NCBI RefSeq assembly: GCF_002706795.1
Contig: NZ_CP017705.1
Span: 434,001-498,000, forward strand
Direction of reading: 5' to 3'
Origin: Brevibacillus laterosporus DSM 25
GTDB lineage: Bacteria; Bacillota; Bacilli; Brevibacillales; Brevibacillaceae
DNA: 64,000 nt
Positions 53,508 to 61,591 of the stretch are shown in pieces. Both the position numbers and the translations under genes were made by a program. Each line of letters begins with the position of its first letter. Positions within the stretch are counted from its first letter, which is position 1. The notes beneath the pieces were generated by a model that had not been told where the DNA came from, did not search any database, and was given only the letters and a program-made list of their open reading frames with translations.

Positions 53508-54557
53508 ATGAACAAAAAAACGCGCAATTGGTTATTTTTAGGGATTGCATTTTGTCTAACAATCGGTCTTTGGGCGACAGGTTCTCTGTATGCATCTACC
53601 ACTGGAATGGATGCGGGAAAAACAGGTTTGGAAGCAGGGGTTGATATTGCTCCCGATGACTCTCGGTTGCTATTTTCCTACTCCGTGAATGGGGTAGCTA
53701 GTCTTTATACAGCAAATCCAGATGGAACAGACGTCAAAAAGCTAGCAAGTCTTTCTGGTCATTCTTTGTTTCAGCCCGTCTACTCAAGCGATGGGAAAAA
53801 GATCCTTACTCTGGCTCGACGTACAGAAGCAGAAAAAAAGACCACTGAACAAGCACTTTACGTTATGAATGCAGATGGCTCTGAACTACATCTTTTATCT
53901 GAGCCTGATGAGCTGATCACGGACGCCGTTTTTACTCCTGATAATCAAACAATCTATTATTTAAAAGCTGGAGTATTTAAAAACTACTCTCCAATCGCTT
54001 CTAAACGCCCTCATGAATATGATCTTTTTTCTATTAATGTACAGGGGAAGAACAAACGACAAATTACACATGATAAAGAATATCAGATGACAGACTTGTC
54101 AGTATCATCAGACGGACAAAAGTTATTCTTCACCAAATTTACAAATTCATCTGACAAGCGCGACTTTAGTCAAGATAAACTGTCACTATTTGCTACCGAT
54201 CCTCAAGGAAAGACACTGGCTAGCTATTTACCAGTAAACGATGCACTTGGAACACCTGAGATGTATGACGTTCATTTTTCACCAGATGAGAAGCAGATTT
54301 CCTTTGTGGCTGTTTCACTTGCTTCATCAAACAAAACGTATGAATACGAATTGTTCACCATGGATCTAGAAACCAAACAAGCCAAGCAAATCACCACTTT
54401 ACAAAAACATGCTAATTCACCTGTCTATTTTCATAAACAGAACAAGCTACTTTTCTTAGAGGATATTGGCTGGCCTGCTGAACCCTCTTATCAGCTTAGA
54501 ACAGTGAACACAGACGGCTCTAATTTGCAAACGTTACAGATCGTTCTGCCAAAATAA
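53508..54557 (+). CDS. Exported TolB-like beta-propeller protein
   Basis: 349 residues. A signal peptide or anchor (about 1-30, NWLFLGIAFCLTIGLWATG) precedes WD40/TolB-like PD40 repeats, each with a SPDG/SSDGKK-type turn (IAPDDSRLLFSYS, YSSDGKKILTLAR, FTPDNQTIYYLK, SSDGQKLFFTKF, FSPDEKQISFVA). It probably sits outside the membrane as a binding or sensor scaffold. GAGGTGAT precedes the ATG. It is the third gene of the PadR operon and ends 8 bp from a convergent gene. Confidence 0.85.
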   Translation: MNKKTRNWLFLGIAFCLTIGLWATGSLYASTTGMDAGKTGLEAGVDIAPDDSRLLFSYSVNGVASLYTANPDGTDVKKLASLSGHSLFQPVYSSDGKKILTLARRTEAEKKTTEQALYVMNADGSELHLLSEPDELITDAVFTPDNQTIYYLKAGVFKNYSPIASKRPHEYDLFSINVQGKNKRQITHDKEYQMTDLSVSSDGQKLFFTKFTNSSDKRDFSQDKLSLFATDPQGKTLASYLPVNDALGTPEMYDVHFSPDEKQISFVAVSLASSNKTYEYELFTMDLETKQAKQITTLQKHANSPVYFHKQNKLLFLEDIGWPAEPSYQLRTVNTDGSNLQTLQIVLPK

Positions 54558-54565
54558 AAACTCTT

Positions 54566-55192
54566 TCACCAAAGGACTGGACTTGAAATGCTGCCTCCCC
54601 CTATTCTTTCCGGTTCATCGGTTGGAATTGTTTGAGCTAGACGGATTTGAAACGGCATTTCAAAAATCTCTTCTGCACGTGGTTGAATCACATACTCTGC
54701 TCGCAACGGTTCCGACTGAATATAGTTATCATCGAATAGACGAAACGGCATATCTATTGAGAAATGGACTTCTTTACCACCATAATTTTTGATACGAAAT
54801 TGGCAGCTTCCTTTAACCAATCCATCTGATTCCTTTTGGTAGTGACAGGAGCTTCTTTTCTTCTCATAATCGAGAGCGTAGACACCAGTGGCAATAAAAT
54901 ATTGAAAACCACCTACAAGAAGGTATGTTGCTACTGGTACAGCAATCCATAGTGTCAAAATTGTTTTACCTGTCCCGTATTCTTTCAGGAAAAGAGCAAG
55001 TACGAAGAAAAATAATAATAAAAGCAATATACCATCTACATGAAATGTCTCTATTCTGGTAGGAATTCCTATCTGCTGTAAAAGGCGGTATAGGAGCGTG
55101 GTGTTATGTGGAAAGGAGGCTTTCAGAAGAAGAAACAAAGATAAACTAATCCAAGCCGCCCAGCGTAGTTTTTGATTTTTTTGATTGATCAA
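54566..55192 (-). CDS. Membrane protein of unknown function
   Basis: 208 residues. Three hydrophobic segments (about 10-25, 52-70, 78-100), then a soluble domain of about 105 residues with two cysteines (CHYQKESDGLVKGSC) that could form a disulphide outside the cell, and beta-rich sequence (FRIKNYGGKEVHFSIDMPF). I do not recognise the family. AAGGAG precedes the ATG, and a perfect 12-bp palindrome lies about 30 bp upstream. Confidence 0.7.
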   Translation of the reverse strand: MINQKNQKLRWAAWISLSLFLLLKASFPHNTTLLYRLLQQIGIPTRIETFHVDGILLLLLFFFVLALFLKEYGTGKTILTLWIAVPVATYLLVGGFQYFIATGVYALDYEKKRSSCHYQKESDGLVKGSCQFRIKNYGGKEVHFSIDMPFRLFDDNYIQSEPLRAEYVIQPRAEEIFEMPFQIRLAQTIPTDEPERIGGGSISSPVLW

Positions 55193-55639
55193 AGAAACAC
55201 TCCTTTCTCTTGGCTTGGACTGTAAGCTTAAAATTGTGACGTTTTAAGCTTACATTCTAGGTGGAGAAGGCTTTGTTCCTTTCATTTTACCATTGTTTTC
55301 CCAATCATGACATCATCTTCTGCCTTTCTTTTTCATAGAAAAATATTTTTTAGGTGCTTTGCCTAGCTTTACATCCTTATAAAACCAGAACGATATTTCG
55401 TACCATAGGAATTCATGCTCGACGTGTTCTTAAATTTACTTGGATGGTAATATAAATAATATCGTTATAAATCTTTAGGAAAGGAAAATAAGATCCACAC
55501 CCACGAATCATGTAGAGCTTTACAGAACTGAGGTGAGCATTGACCATGCTATTTACCTATTATTGTTTCGTTCATGATTGTAGGTGTACATAACCAAGTA
55601 GACAAACCATTATTCTTAACTGATAAGGGGAGAAGTGCT
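55193..55639. other. Divergent intergenic region with a strong palindrome
   Basis: 447 bases between a minus-strand membrane protein and the SpoIIM-family gene. It holds the 55,222-55,253 palindrome. Promoter elements for the plus-strand gene were not resolved. No coding frame was supported. Confidence 0.45.
55222..55253. repeat. Perfect 12-bp inverted repeat, candidate operator
   Basis: GTAAGCTTAAAA / TTTTAAGCTTAC separated by TTGTGACG. Perfect dyad, 30 bp upstream of the ATG at 55192 and close to its ribosome-binding site. There is no T-run typical of a terminator in front of a gene, so an operator or leader hairpin is more likely. Confidence 0.7.
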
Positions 55640-56266
55640 ATGCTACGTGATTTGTATGCCCAAGAATGGGAACATTTCCGTCAAGATTACAAGAAAAGTT
55701 TTTGGACTATTATGCTGGTATCCTTAGTCATCGCTGTTGTTTTTTATATGCTCATTGTAAAAAATCCGCAAACGGTCAAAGAGCTGTTGGCAACACTCGC
55801 TCAAGCCTTTGAAGCAAAAGGGATCAAGTCAGGCGGTACATCCACATATTTTTTCTGGACTATTTTTAAAAATAATGTTCAAGCGACCTTCCTATCTGTC
55901 TTAGTCGGAATTATTCCGCTGATTATTTTACCTGCTTTCTCAGCGATCATCACAATTAGCACGATTAGTATTTTACTTGCTTCCGTTGCTATTCAGAATC
56001 AACCTTGGATAAATATCTTAGTTTACGGAATCCTCCCCCACGGTATTATTGAGATGATTGCTATCTTTTTAAGTGGGAGTGTTGGTATTTTTCTTAGTCT
56101 TACTGTATTTCGCCGTTTATTTTCACGCAATCGCCATCATTATTCCGTTAAAAAAGCCATCATCCAGTCACTTAAAACCTATATTTTGGTCATTTTACCG
56201 CTTGTGTTACTTGCAGCACTTATTGAAGGCTATGTGACACCTATTCTAATTCACAAGGTGGTATAA
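55640..56266 (+). CDS. SpoIIM/DUF95-family membrane protein
   Basis: 208 residues from MLRDLYAQEWEHFRQDYKKS; AGGGGAG lies 7 bases upstream, while the longer frame from 55574 has none. About five membrane segments and the DUF95 core (NNVQATFLSVLVGIIPLIIL, then GILPHGIIEMIAIFLSGSVG). SpoIIM of B. subtilis belongs to the DMP peptidoglycan machine, but the family has many other members; this one lacks spoIIM's usual neighbours, so true SpoIIM identity is not claimed. Confidence 0.85.
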   Translation: MLRDLYAQEWEHFRQDYKKSFWTIMLVSLVIAVVFYMLIVKNPQTVKELLATLAQAFEAKGIKSGGTSTYFFWTIFKNNVQATFLSVLVGIIPLIILPAFSAIITISTISILLASVAIQNQPWINILVYGILPHGIIEMIAIFLSGSVGIFLSLTVFRRLFSRNRHHYSVKKAIIQSLKTYILVILPLVLLAALIEGYVTPILIHKVV

Positions 56267-56339
56267 ACTGTAAAAAACTGATACTTATGCTATAATACAA
56301 GTGAATATTCTCTATTTTTGTAATTAGGAGGATTCCACT

Positions 56340-56726
56340 TTGTTCTTTTCTAATCCGCTCGAGCCTGGATCACCCATGTTTGGTTTCATGTTCTCTTTTA
56401 TGTCTAACGTTATTCCTGTTATTGTGATTGGTGGCTTTATTTTCGTTTTTGGTCGTGCCCTATTTATTTGGACGAAAAATAATAATTCTCCTGTCGAAAA
56501 TAAACAAGCTCATATTATTTCAAAGCGTCTTCAAGTGTCTGGTCGCTCTGAAAATCATGCTTCTCACACCTCATATTATGTCACATTTGAATTGGAGAAT
56601 GGCGAGCGCAAAGAATTTCAATTGACTGGACCGCAATATGGGCTGTTAGTCGAAGGAGACCATGGTATTATTTCTTATCAAGGAACACGATTTAAAGGCT
56701 TTCAGCGTCAAACTACTTCGGCTTAA
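56340..56726 (+). CDS. DUF2500-family protein
   Basis: 128 residues: an N-terminal membrane anchor (about 14-45), then a small beta domain (ISKRLQVSGRSENHASHTSYYVTFELENGERKEF in two parts) matching DUF2500. The function is unknown. The start is TTG with GGAGG 8 bases upstream. It follows the SpoIIM-family gene by 73 bp and ends in a terminator. Confidence 0.85.
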   Translation: MFFSNPLEPGSPMFGFMFSFMSNVIPVIVIGGFIFVFGRALFIWTKNNNSPVENKQAHIISKRLQVSGRSENHASHTSYYVTFELENGERKEFQLTGPQYGLLVEGDHGIISYQGTRFKGFQRQTTSA

Positions 56727-56859
56727 TCATTCATCTTACATTGATAACACATGAAGTTGTTATTGCTTCTACGTAAAAATATTGTTTAAATGATGGAGAC
56801 CGTTGTTTACCAAGGGCCGAGAGCCGTTTCGTTTGAAATGATGTCATATATCCTTTTCT

Positions 56860-56893
56860 GACGTTGCTGTTTTCGATCAGCAACGTCCTTTTT
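56860..56893 (+). terminator. Terminator of the DUF2500 gene
   Basis: GACGTTGCTG / CAGCAACGTC, perfect 10-bp stem, loop TTTTCGAT, then CTTTTT. About 130 bp past the stop. Confidence 0.8.
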
Positions 56894-57015
56894 CGCCGCT
56901 TACATATTTCTCCCACAACCATCAGGTACAATAAAGTTAATATTGCTCACCATGCCATGCCTTGAACTGCATTCAGGCTTAGCGTCAAAGTCACAGAAAT
57001 ACAAGGAGCGTACCT

Positions 57016-57657
57016 ATGCTAGAAAATATGGATGTTTGGAAAAACATGGCCTTTCATTATCAATTCGCTTTACGTGAATTGGAAACGAAGATCATGATTG
57101 TGAATACAGAATGGAAATTGCAAGATGGATACTCCCCTATTGAACATATCAAAACACGTTTAAAAGAGCCGGCTAGTATCATGAAAAAGCTGGAGCGTAA
57201 ACGATTGCCAAAGACTTTAGAAAGCGTGCGAGACAAGCTGTTTGATGTAGCTGGTGTTCGGATCGTTTGTGCCTTTGTTGAAGACATCTATCGCATTGCG
57301 GACCATTTTAAACAACGAGAAGATTTGCGTCTTGTAGAGATCAAAGATTACATAGCCTCTCCAAAACCAAATGGCTATCAAAGCTTGCATCTCATCGTTC
57401 AGGTCCCTCTCGTCTTAAATGAAGGAATACAATGGGTAAACGCAGAAATTCAACTACGGACCTTAGCCATGGATTTCTGGGCCAGCCTAGAGCATATTTT
57501 GTTTTATAAGTACGATAAACAAGTACCACCTTATGTCTTGCATGAATTGACTGAAGCAGCTGAAGCAGCCAATAGCCTAGACCAGAAAATGTTGAGATTA
57601 CGCAAAGAAATCTTAAATGGGAAAGAATTTAAAGTAGTTGCGGGAGCCAAAGCATAG
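57016..57657 (+). CDS. sasA: Small alarmone synthetase SasA (YwaC/RelP type)
   Basis: 213 residues. It makes (p)ppGpp from ATP and GTP/GDP and has no hydrolase or regulatory domain. Synthetase motifs DVAGVRIVCAFV, DYIASPKPNGYQSLHLIV and AEIQLRTLAMDFWASLEH are complete. The sequence is closer to B. subtilis YwaC than to YjbM (ASPKPNGYQSLHL, EAAEAANSLDQKML). YwaC is induced by cell-wall stress under SigM and SigW. AAGGAG precedes the ATG. Monocistronic, with a strong terminator. Confidence 0.95.
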   Translation: MLENMDVWKNMAFHYQFALRELETKIMIVNTEWKLQDGYSPIEHIKTRLKEPASIMKKLERKRLPKTLESVRDKLFDVAGVRIVCAFVEDIYRIADHFKQREDLRLVEIKDYIASPKPNGYQSLHLIVQVPLVLNEGIQWVNAEIQLRTLAMDFWASLEHILFYKYDKQVPPYVLHELTEAAEAANSLDQKMLRLRKEILNGKEFKVVAGAKA

Positions 57658-57682
57658 CTGTTTCTCCCCATACAAAAAGAAA

Positions 57683-57728
57683 AAGGATAATTGGATGCGT
57701 CCCGTACGCTTGCAATTATCCTTTTTTT
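57683..57728 (+). terminator. Terminator of sasA
   Basis: AAGGATAATTG (57683-57693) / CAATTATCCTT (57713-57723), perfect 11-bp stem followed by TTTTTT. Confidence 0.85.
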
Positions 57729-57778
57729 TCTTAGATACGATCACAATATAAAATTATGAAGGATATTTCTTTGGAATA

Positions 57779-57792
57779 CGAACAAATATTCT
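57779..57792 (+). promoter_or_regulatory. Weak LexA-box-like site before the ImmA/IrrE gene
   Basis: CGAACAAATATTCT, 8 of 10 matches to CGAAC-N4-GTTCG, located 12-25 bp upstream of TATAAT (57804-57809), where the -35 box would be. Matches of this quality are common by chance in 64 kb, so this is only a lead. Confidence 0.25.
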
Positions 57793-57828
57793 TATTTTTG
57801 AGTTATAATTTAGGAGGAGGAGGTTTTC

Positions 57829-58446
57829 ATGAATCTCGAATTATATCAAATGACACCCTTAGAGGAATGGATTACAGCTAGGTATCAACGACATGGATTT
57901 CTAGCTCCTGAGGAATTACACCTAGAAGAGATTGCAGAGTTATTTGGAGGCGAAATTGCTTTTACAAGATTACCATCCCACGTAAGATGGTGCGAGAATA
58001 GTGGAGACTTTCTGATTTTTTTACATCAGCATTTGTCAGAAGTAGAACGACGAGCCGAATTTTTTCATGAATTATGTCATCCATTGCGCCATTCTGGCAA
58101 TCAATTGTCATTGCCACCCGCTCTACGTGACTTACAGGAAATGCAAGCAGGGCACTTTCAATTGTACGCAGCTATGCCCTTTTATTTACTTCAAACATTA
58201 CCTATGCCTACATACGAAAGGGATTGGTTAAACCAGCTAGCTCAAGCTTTTCGCGTACCGATCTCATTGGCGTCCCGACGATGGGAGCAGATCAAACGTC
58301 GAATCTGGCTAGCACAAGAACAAGAATGGAGTATGATTATGTATCGGCAAAAACGAAGGCTAGCTCCTGAACTACCTTCTCTGACTCCCGAAACGAAACG
58401 CTTGCTTAGCCAATTGCAGCAACAGCTATCGAGGAAACAAAACTAG
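57829..58446 (+). CDS. ImmA/IrrE-family metallopeptidase-like protein
   Basis: 205 residues. Zinc motif HELCH (H80, E81, H84) in FFHELCHPLRHSG, preceded by the ImmA-type beta sheet (FTRLPSHVRWCENSGDFLIF). ImmA/IrrE enzymes cut HTH repressors to trigger ICE transfer or DNA-damage responses. There is no repressor, integrase or phage gene beside it, so it is an orphan. GGAGGAGGAGG precedes the ATG. A TATAAT at 57804-57809 and a LexA-box-like site lie upstream. Confidence 0.9.
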   Translation: MNLELYQMTPLEEWITARYQRHGFLAPEELHLEEIAELFGGEIAFTRLPSHVRWCENSGDFLIFLHQHLSEVERRAEFFHELCHPLRHSGNQLSLPPALRDLQEMQAGHFQLYAAMPFYLLQTLPMPTYERDWLNQLAQAFRVPISLASRRWEQIKRRIWLAQEQEWSMIMYRQKRRLAPELPSLTPETKRLLSQLQQQLSRKQN

Positions 58447-58545
58447 GCTACTTTGTCATTCATATTTTTTATTCATATTTTTTATTTATATGTAACTAAC
58501 TTAGTATTTTATTTGGATGTATACATTTTATCAAAAACACGCATG

Positions 58546-58582
58546 CAGGCTGGCCCATCTGAGTCAGTCTGTTTTCCTTTTT
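58546..58582 (+). terminator. Probable terminator of the ImmA/IrrE gene
   Basis: CAGGCTG / CAGTCTG (one G-T pair), loop of 12 nt, followed by TTTTCCTTTTT. About 100 bp past the stop. Confidence 0.55.
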
Positions 58583-58655
58583 AGGAGTATGTCAACAATC
58601 TACAACTCGCTTATGACTAATGTCGGCAGGAGGAAAAGGCGGTCAATAGAGCAGG

Positions 58656-58686
58656 AATAAAAAGCTCTCTTCCTAAGAAAGAGAGC
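58656..58686 (-). terminator. Terminator of the small gene at 58787
   Basis: Minus strand GCTCTCTT / AAGAGAGC, perfect 8-bp stem, followed by TTTTTATT. Confidence 0.75.
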
Positions 58687-58720
58687 CCTATGGCAGCTGC
58701 ATTGGTGTCATTAGTTTCAT

Positions 58721-58766
58721 TTTGTGGGTTTGTGGGTTTCATTGTTTGTGGGTTTCATTGTTTGTT
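58721..58766. repeat. Short tandem repeat, 16-bp unit
   Basis: Two full copies of TTTGTGGGTTTCATTG (58729-58744 and 58745-58760), preceded by a half copy TTTGTGGG and followed by TTTGTTG. It lies just past the stop of the minus-strand gene at 58787, in its transcript. Confidence 0.85.
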
Positions 58767-58786
58767 GTTTTTTCGTTTGATCCTTT

Positions 58787-59068
58787 TTATGATCCGCTAG
58801 CGACATCTACTTGCTTTTTTACAATATGATGGCCAATATCTAGGCCTTTTGCTAGCAATTCTTCTTCTGTCAAAACCGTCAGCTGTTGATTTTTTGAAGG
58901 CATCGGCATCAATCCACCTAGTGGACTGAGCATGCGGCAGTTGGTATCTGTCTCGATCACGACGTACAAACCTTTCTTTTCCATCTGTTCAATCAGATTC
59001 GCCCAGCGCTTCGCATCCATTACTTCCGCGTGCTTGGTTAAAACCATGCCCATCTCTTGTGCTAACAT
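58787..59068 (-). CDS. Small protein of unknown function
   Basis: 93 residues, no signal peptide or membrane segment; methionine-rich start (MLAQEMGMVLTKHAEVMDAK), a YVVIETDTNCRMLSPLGG centre and an acidic end. AAGGGG lies 8 bases before the ATG, and it has its own terminator, so it is likely expressed. I do not recognise the family. Confidence 0.65.
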   Translation of the reverse strand: MLAQEMGMVLTKHAEVMDAKRWANLIEQMEKKGLYVVIETDTNCRMLSPLGGLMPMPSKNQQLTVLTEEELLAKGLDIGHHIVKKQVDVASGS

Positions 59069-59334
59069 TTGTAATCCCCTTTTGTGCTCACGTGTTTTCG
59101 TAAAAATCTCACGTTACATACAATACAGCCAAAACGCTTTCCAATGCAAAATGCATTTTCACGCAAAATTCCAGCGAAAAATCTATAAATTCAGTTGGAA
59201 ACGTAAAATAGATCGTTCAATCTTGGCGGATCATGATTTTTTGCGTTACTACTCATTTTCTCTCTATTTCCATGATATTTACTCACATTTATTTTATTTT
59301 TTTCCTCGATTTATTTTCCGATCCTCACAAATTT

Positions 59335-59685
59335 TCACCAGATATCCTCCACTTCAGCAGCCAAAATAGTCTGGTAGCTAATCCAAGACACCCCGTTCTG
59401 TGTCTGTAGCTTAAGTCGTTGTGACACAGGATCAACATGCAGAGCATGCCCGATAATACGTTGTTCTCCCTTATCATCGTAATAACGCAGTGTCAGCAAA
59501 CGCTTTTGTTGTAAACCTTGAAATAATATGGCACTAATAGTGGCACGCTCCTCCTCGTCTAAGTCAGGTGGACAGTATCTTTCTTGCTCTGCTTTCATTC
59601 GTAAATATAGGTCTCGATGCTCTGGCAAGATAAATCGGCTAGACGCAAAAAGATTTTCTTTCCTGGAAACAGGCTTGTTTTTCAT
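59335..59685 (-). CDS. YolD-like protein
   Basis: 116 residues from the ATG at 59685 (a GTG at 59694 is also in frame). It matches the YolD-like family: FASSRFILPEHRDLYLRMKA, then LTLRYYDDKGEQRIIGHALHVDP and SWISYQTILAAEVEDI (an SH3-like WYL-related fold). YolD proteins are usually encoded beside UvrX-type Y-family polymerases and may be their accessory factors; here the polymerase is 2.3 kb away, with a MarR-MFS operon between. Confidence 0.88.
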   Translation of the reverse strand: MKNKPVSRKENLFASSRFILPEHRDLYLRMKAEQERYCPPDLDEEERATISAILFQGLQQKRLLTLRYYDDKGEQRIIGHALHVDPVSQRLKLQTQNGVSWISYQTILAAEVEDIW

Positions 59686-59748
59686 GATTGTCACTGCTTT
59701 CTTTTTTCATTTTTCAATGATACTAAAAATTTGTTTCAACTACATATA

Positions 59749-59777
59749 TTTACAAGAATAATTGTCTTACATATAAT
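59749..59777 (+). promoter_or_regulatory. SigA promoter of the MarR-MFS operon with a direct repeat
   Basis: TTTACA (59749-59754), 17-bp spacer, TATAAT (59772-59777). ATAATTGT occurs twice (about 59757-59764 and 59773-59780), once in the spacer and once on the -10 box, a fair candidate for a MarR site. Confidence 0.6.
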
Positions 59778-59817
59778 TGTTGTAGCAAGTATTTTTCCTA
59801 AGAAAGGAGGAGCCCCT

Positions 59818-60264
59818 TTGAGTAAACAAATTGTTTCTGAGGACTCTATCGGCTTTATGCTGGGTCAGACCTACCGCAAGATCGTTTATCTGCTCTCTTC
59901 ACGCTTAAAGGAATTTGACATTACTACCGAGCAATTTTCACTTTTGTATCAATTGGATAAACAAGACGGTATTAATCAAAAAGAACTAGCACACCGTACA
60001 TCCAAAGATCAGCCAACAACAACCCGAATTTTAGATGCACTATATAAAAAAGGCTTGATTCACAAAAAAACGTCTGAAAATGATCGTCGTGCTTTTTTGC
60101 TTTTCTTAACCGATGCTGGCAAGGAAATGGTCAAACAGACACTCCCCATCGAGCAACAAACGATTCAGGAAGCACTCCACAACATCTCGGATGCTGATCT
60201 AGCGTTTATGAAACAGCTTTTACAACAAATGAGTGAGAATGCTCAAAAACAGATAGAGTCTTAG
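59818..60264 (+). CDS. MarR-family regulator of the adjacent MFS transporter
   Basis: 148 residues from the TTG at 59818, which has AAAGGAGG at proper spacing; longer in-frame readings into the yolD region are rejected. Winged HTH: GINQKELAHRTSKDQPTTTR, then KKGLIHKKTSENDRRAFLL. It is followed after 12 bp by an MFS transporter gene, the classic self-repressing efflux layout. Confidence 0.94.
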   Translation: MSKQIVSEDSIGFMLGQTYRKIVYLLSSRLKEFDITTEQFSLLYQLDKQDGINQKELAHRTSKDQPTTTRILDALYKKGLIHKKTSENDRRAFLLFLTDAGKEMVKQTLPIEQQTIQEALHNISDADLAFMKQLLQQMSENAQKQIES

Positions 60265-60276
60265 GAGTGGTACGTT

Positions 60277-61545
60277 TTGATAGGAGAACAAGAGAAACTT
60301 TGGTCCAAAAAATTTATACTGTTAACAGTCTGTAATCTGTTGTTATTTCTTAACTTACAAATGATCCTTCCCGCTTTCCCGGCCTATGTCAAAGAGACCT
60401 TCTATGCTACTGATTTTACGATCAGTCTAGTAACAAGTCTCTTTGCCTTGTCTGCCATTGTGACGCGGTTATTCGCAGGGGAACTCTTGAAGCGGGGGAA
60501 GATCTCTTTCCTACTATTCACAGGATTAGTAATTGCTGCCCTCTCTACAGCCGGATACTATTGGTGTGGAACTATTGCCGTCTTGCTTGTTATGCGCGTT
60601 TGTTATGGAATTGGCTTTGGGATGTCTAGTACCACCTTTCCCACAATGGTTTCTCATGTCATACCAATTCGCCGTATGGGAGAAGGTATGGGTTACTTCG
60701 GTCTATCTACCAGCCTAGCTATGTCTATTGCGCCGATGATTGGATTATGGGTGTTAGCAACGTATGGCTTTGGTGCATTGACCGCCTCTTCTACCCTGTT
60801 GATTTTATTGATTTTTCCTTTGCTGTACCTTGTTTTACCTAAGCAAGAATCAGTTGCAGCTGGAAATGCTGAGCCTACTATGCCAACAGATGCTAAGGCG
60901 TCCATTACGCAATCGGTGCGAGAATCCGTGCCATCCAATAGTCGCTCTCCCTTTCTGGATAAGAACGTCTTGCTTCCCTGTTTGCTAAATCTTTTGCTAT
61001 CAGTTACTTATGGAGGTTTACTTAGCTTTTTGGCCTTATTTGGAAAGGAAATACAAATTGACAATGTAGGTAACTTCTTTTTGTTTAATGCCTTAGCTAT
61101 TCTGTGTATTCGTCCTCTATCCGGCAAGATTTTTGACCAAAAAGGGCATGTATCCGTTCTGATTCCTGGTGCTTTGTTCGTAATCGCTGGTCTACTTGCT
61201 CTCTCCTTCACGACTGGTATGATAGGTTTGATTTGTTCGGCTGTGTTGTATGGATTAGGCTACGGAACCTTGCAACCCTCCATGCAGGCTTGGATCATTA
61301 AGGAAGTAAGCCCAGATAAGCGAGGAATGGCTAATGCTGCTTTTCTCAACTCCATTGACTTAGGAGTTGCCATCGGTTCTATGTTGCTCGGCGTAGTAGC
61401 ATCGAGTGCCAATTATGCAATCATGTATCGCATCTCTGCTTTAGCTATGGTTACCTATTTGCTCGTTTATTTGTTCTTTTTAATGACACGTGGAAAGCGC
61501 ATGAAAAGAGAGCTAGCTAAGCATGCTGAGAACGTAAAGATTTAA
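60277..61545 (+). CDS. MFS transporter (drug-efflux type)
   Basis: 422 residues, twelve membrane segments with a hydrophilic loop after the sixth (about 190-225). The MFS motif between segments 2 and 3 reads GELLKRGKISFL, and the antiporter motif C-like stretch appears in segment 5. It is related to the YwoG/YfmO-type drug exporters, but the substrate is unknown. The TTG start has TAGGAG 9 bases upstream. It is probably induced through the upstream MarR regulator. Confidence 0.92.
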   Translation: MIGEQEKLWSKKFILLTVCNLLLFLNLQMILPAFPAYVKETFYATDFTISLVTSLFALSAIVTRLFAGELLKRGKISFLLFTGLVIAALSTAGYYWCGTIAVLLVMRVCYGIGFGMSSTTFPTMVSHVIPIRRMGEGMGYFGLSTSLAMSIAPMIGLWVLATYGFGALTASSTLLILLIFPLLYLVLPKQESVAAGNAEPTMPTDAKASITQSVRESVPSNSRSPFLDKNVLLPCLLNLLLSVTYGGLLSFLALFGKEIQIDNVGNFFLFNALAILCIRPLSGKIFDQKGHVSVLIPGALFVIAGLLALSFTTGMIGLICSAVLYGLGYGTLQPSMQAWIIKEVSPDKRGMANAAFLNSIDLGVAIGSMLLGVVASSANYAIMYRISALAMVTYLLVYLFFLMTRGKRMKRELAKHAENVKI

Positions 61546-61591
61546 CCGTAGAGAGTAAGAGCATGCAGGTAGATGGTAGTAGCATACAGGT

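Larger units (their letters stand above)
58447..58786. other. Intergenic region with terminators and a short tandem repeat
   Basis: 340 bases without a gene: a plus-strand terminator at 58,546-58,582, a minus-strand terminator at 58,656-58,686, and a GT-rich tandem repeat at 58,721-58,766 in the 3' leader-out of the convergent small gene. Confidence 0.55.

Noticed and set aside
55640-56266. Assignment as the true sporulation protein SpoIIM
   Set aside because: Only the DUF95 family fold is clear; the usual spoIIM neighbourhood and close sequence identity are absent, so only the family name is used.
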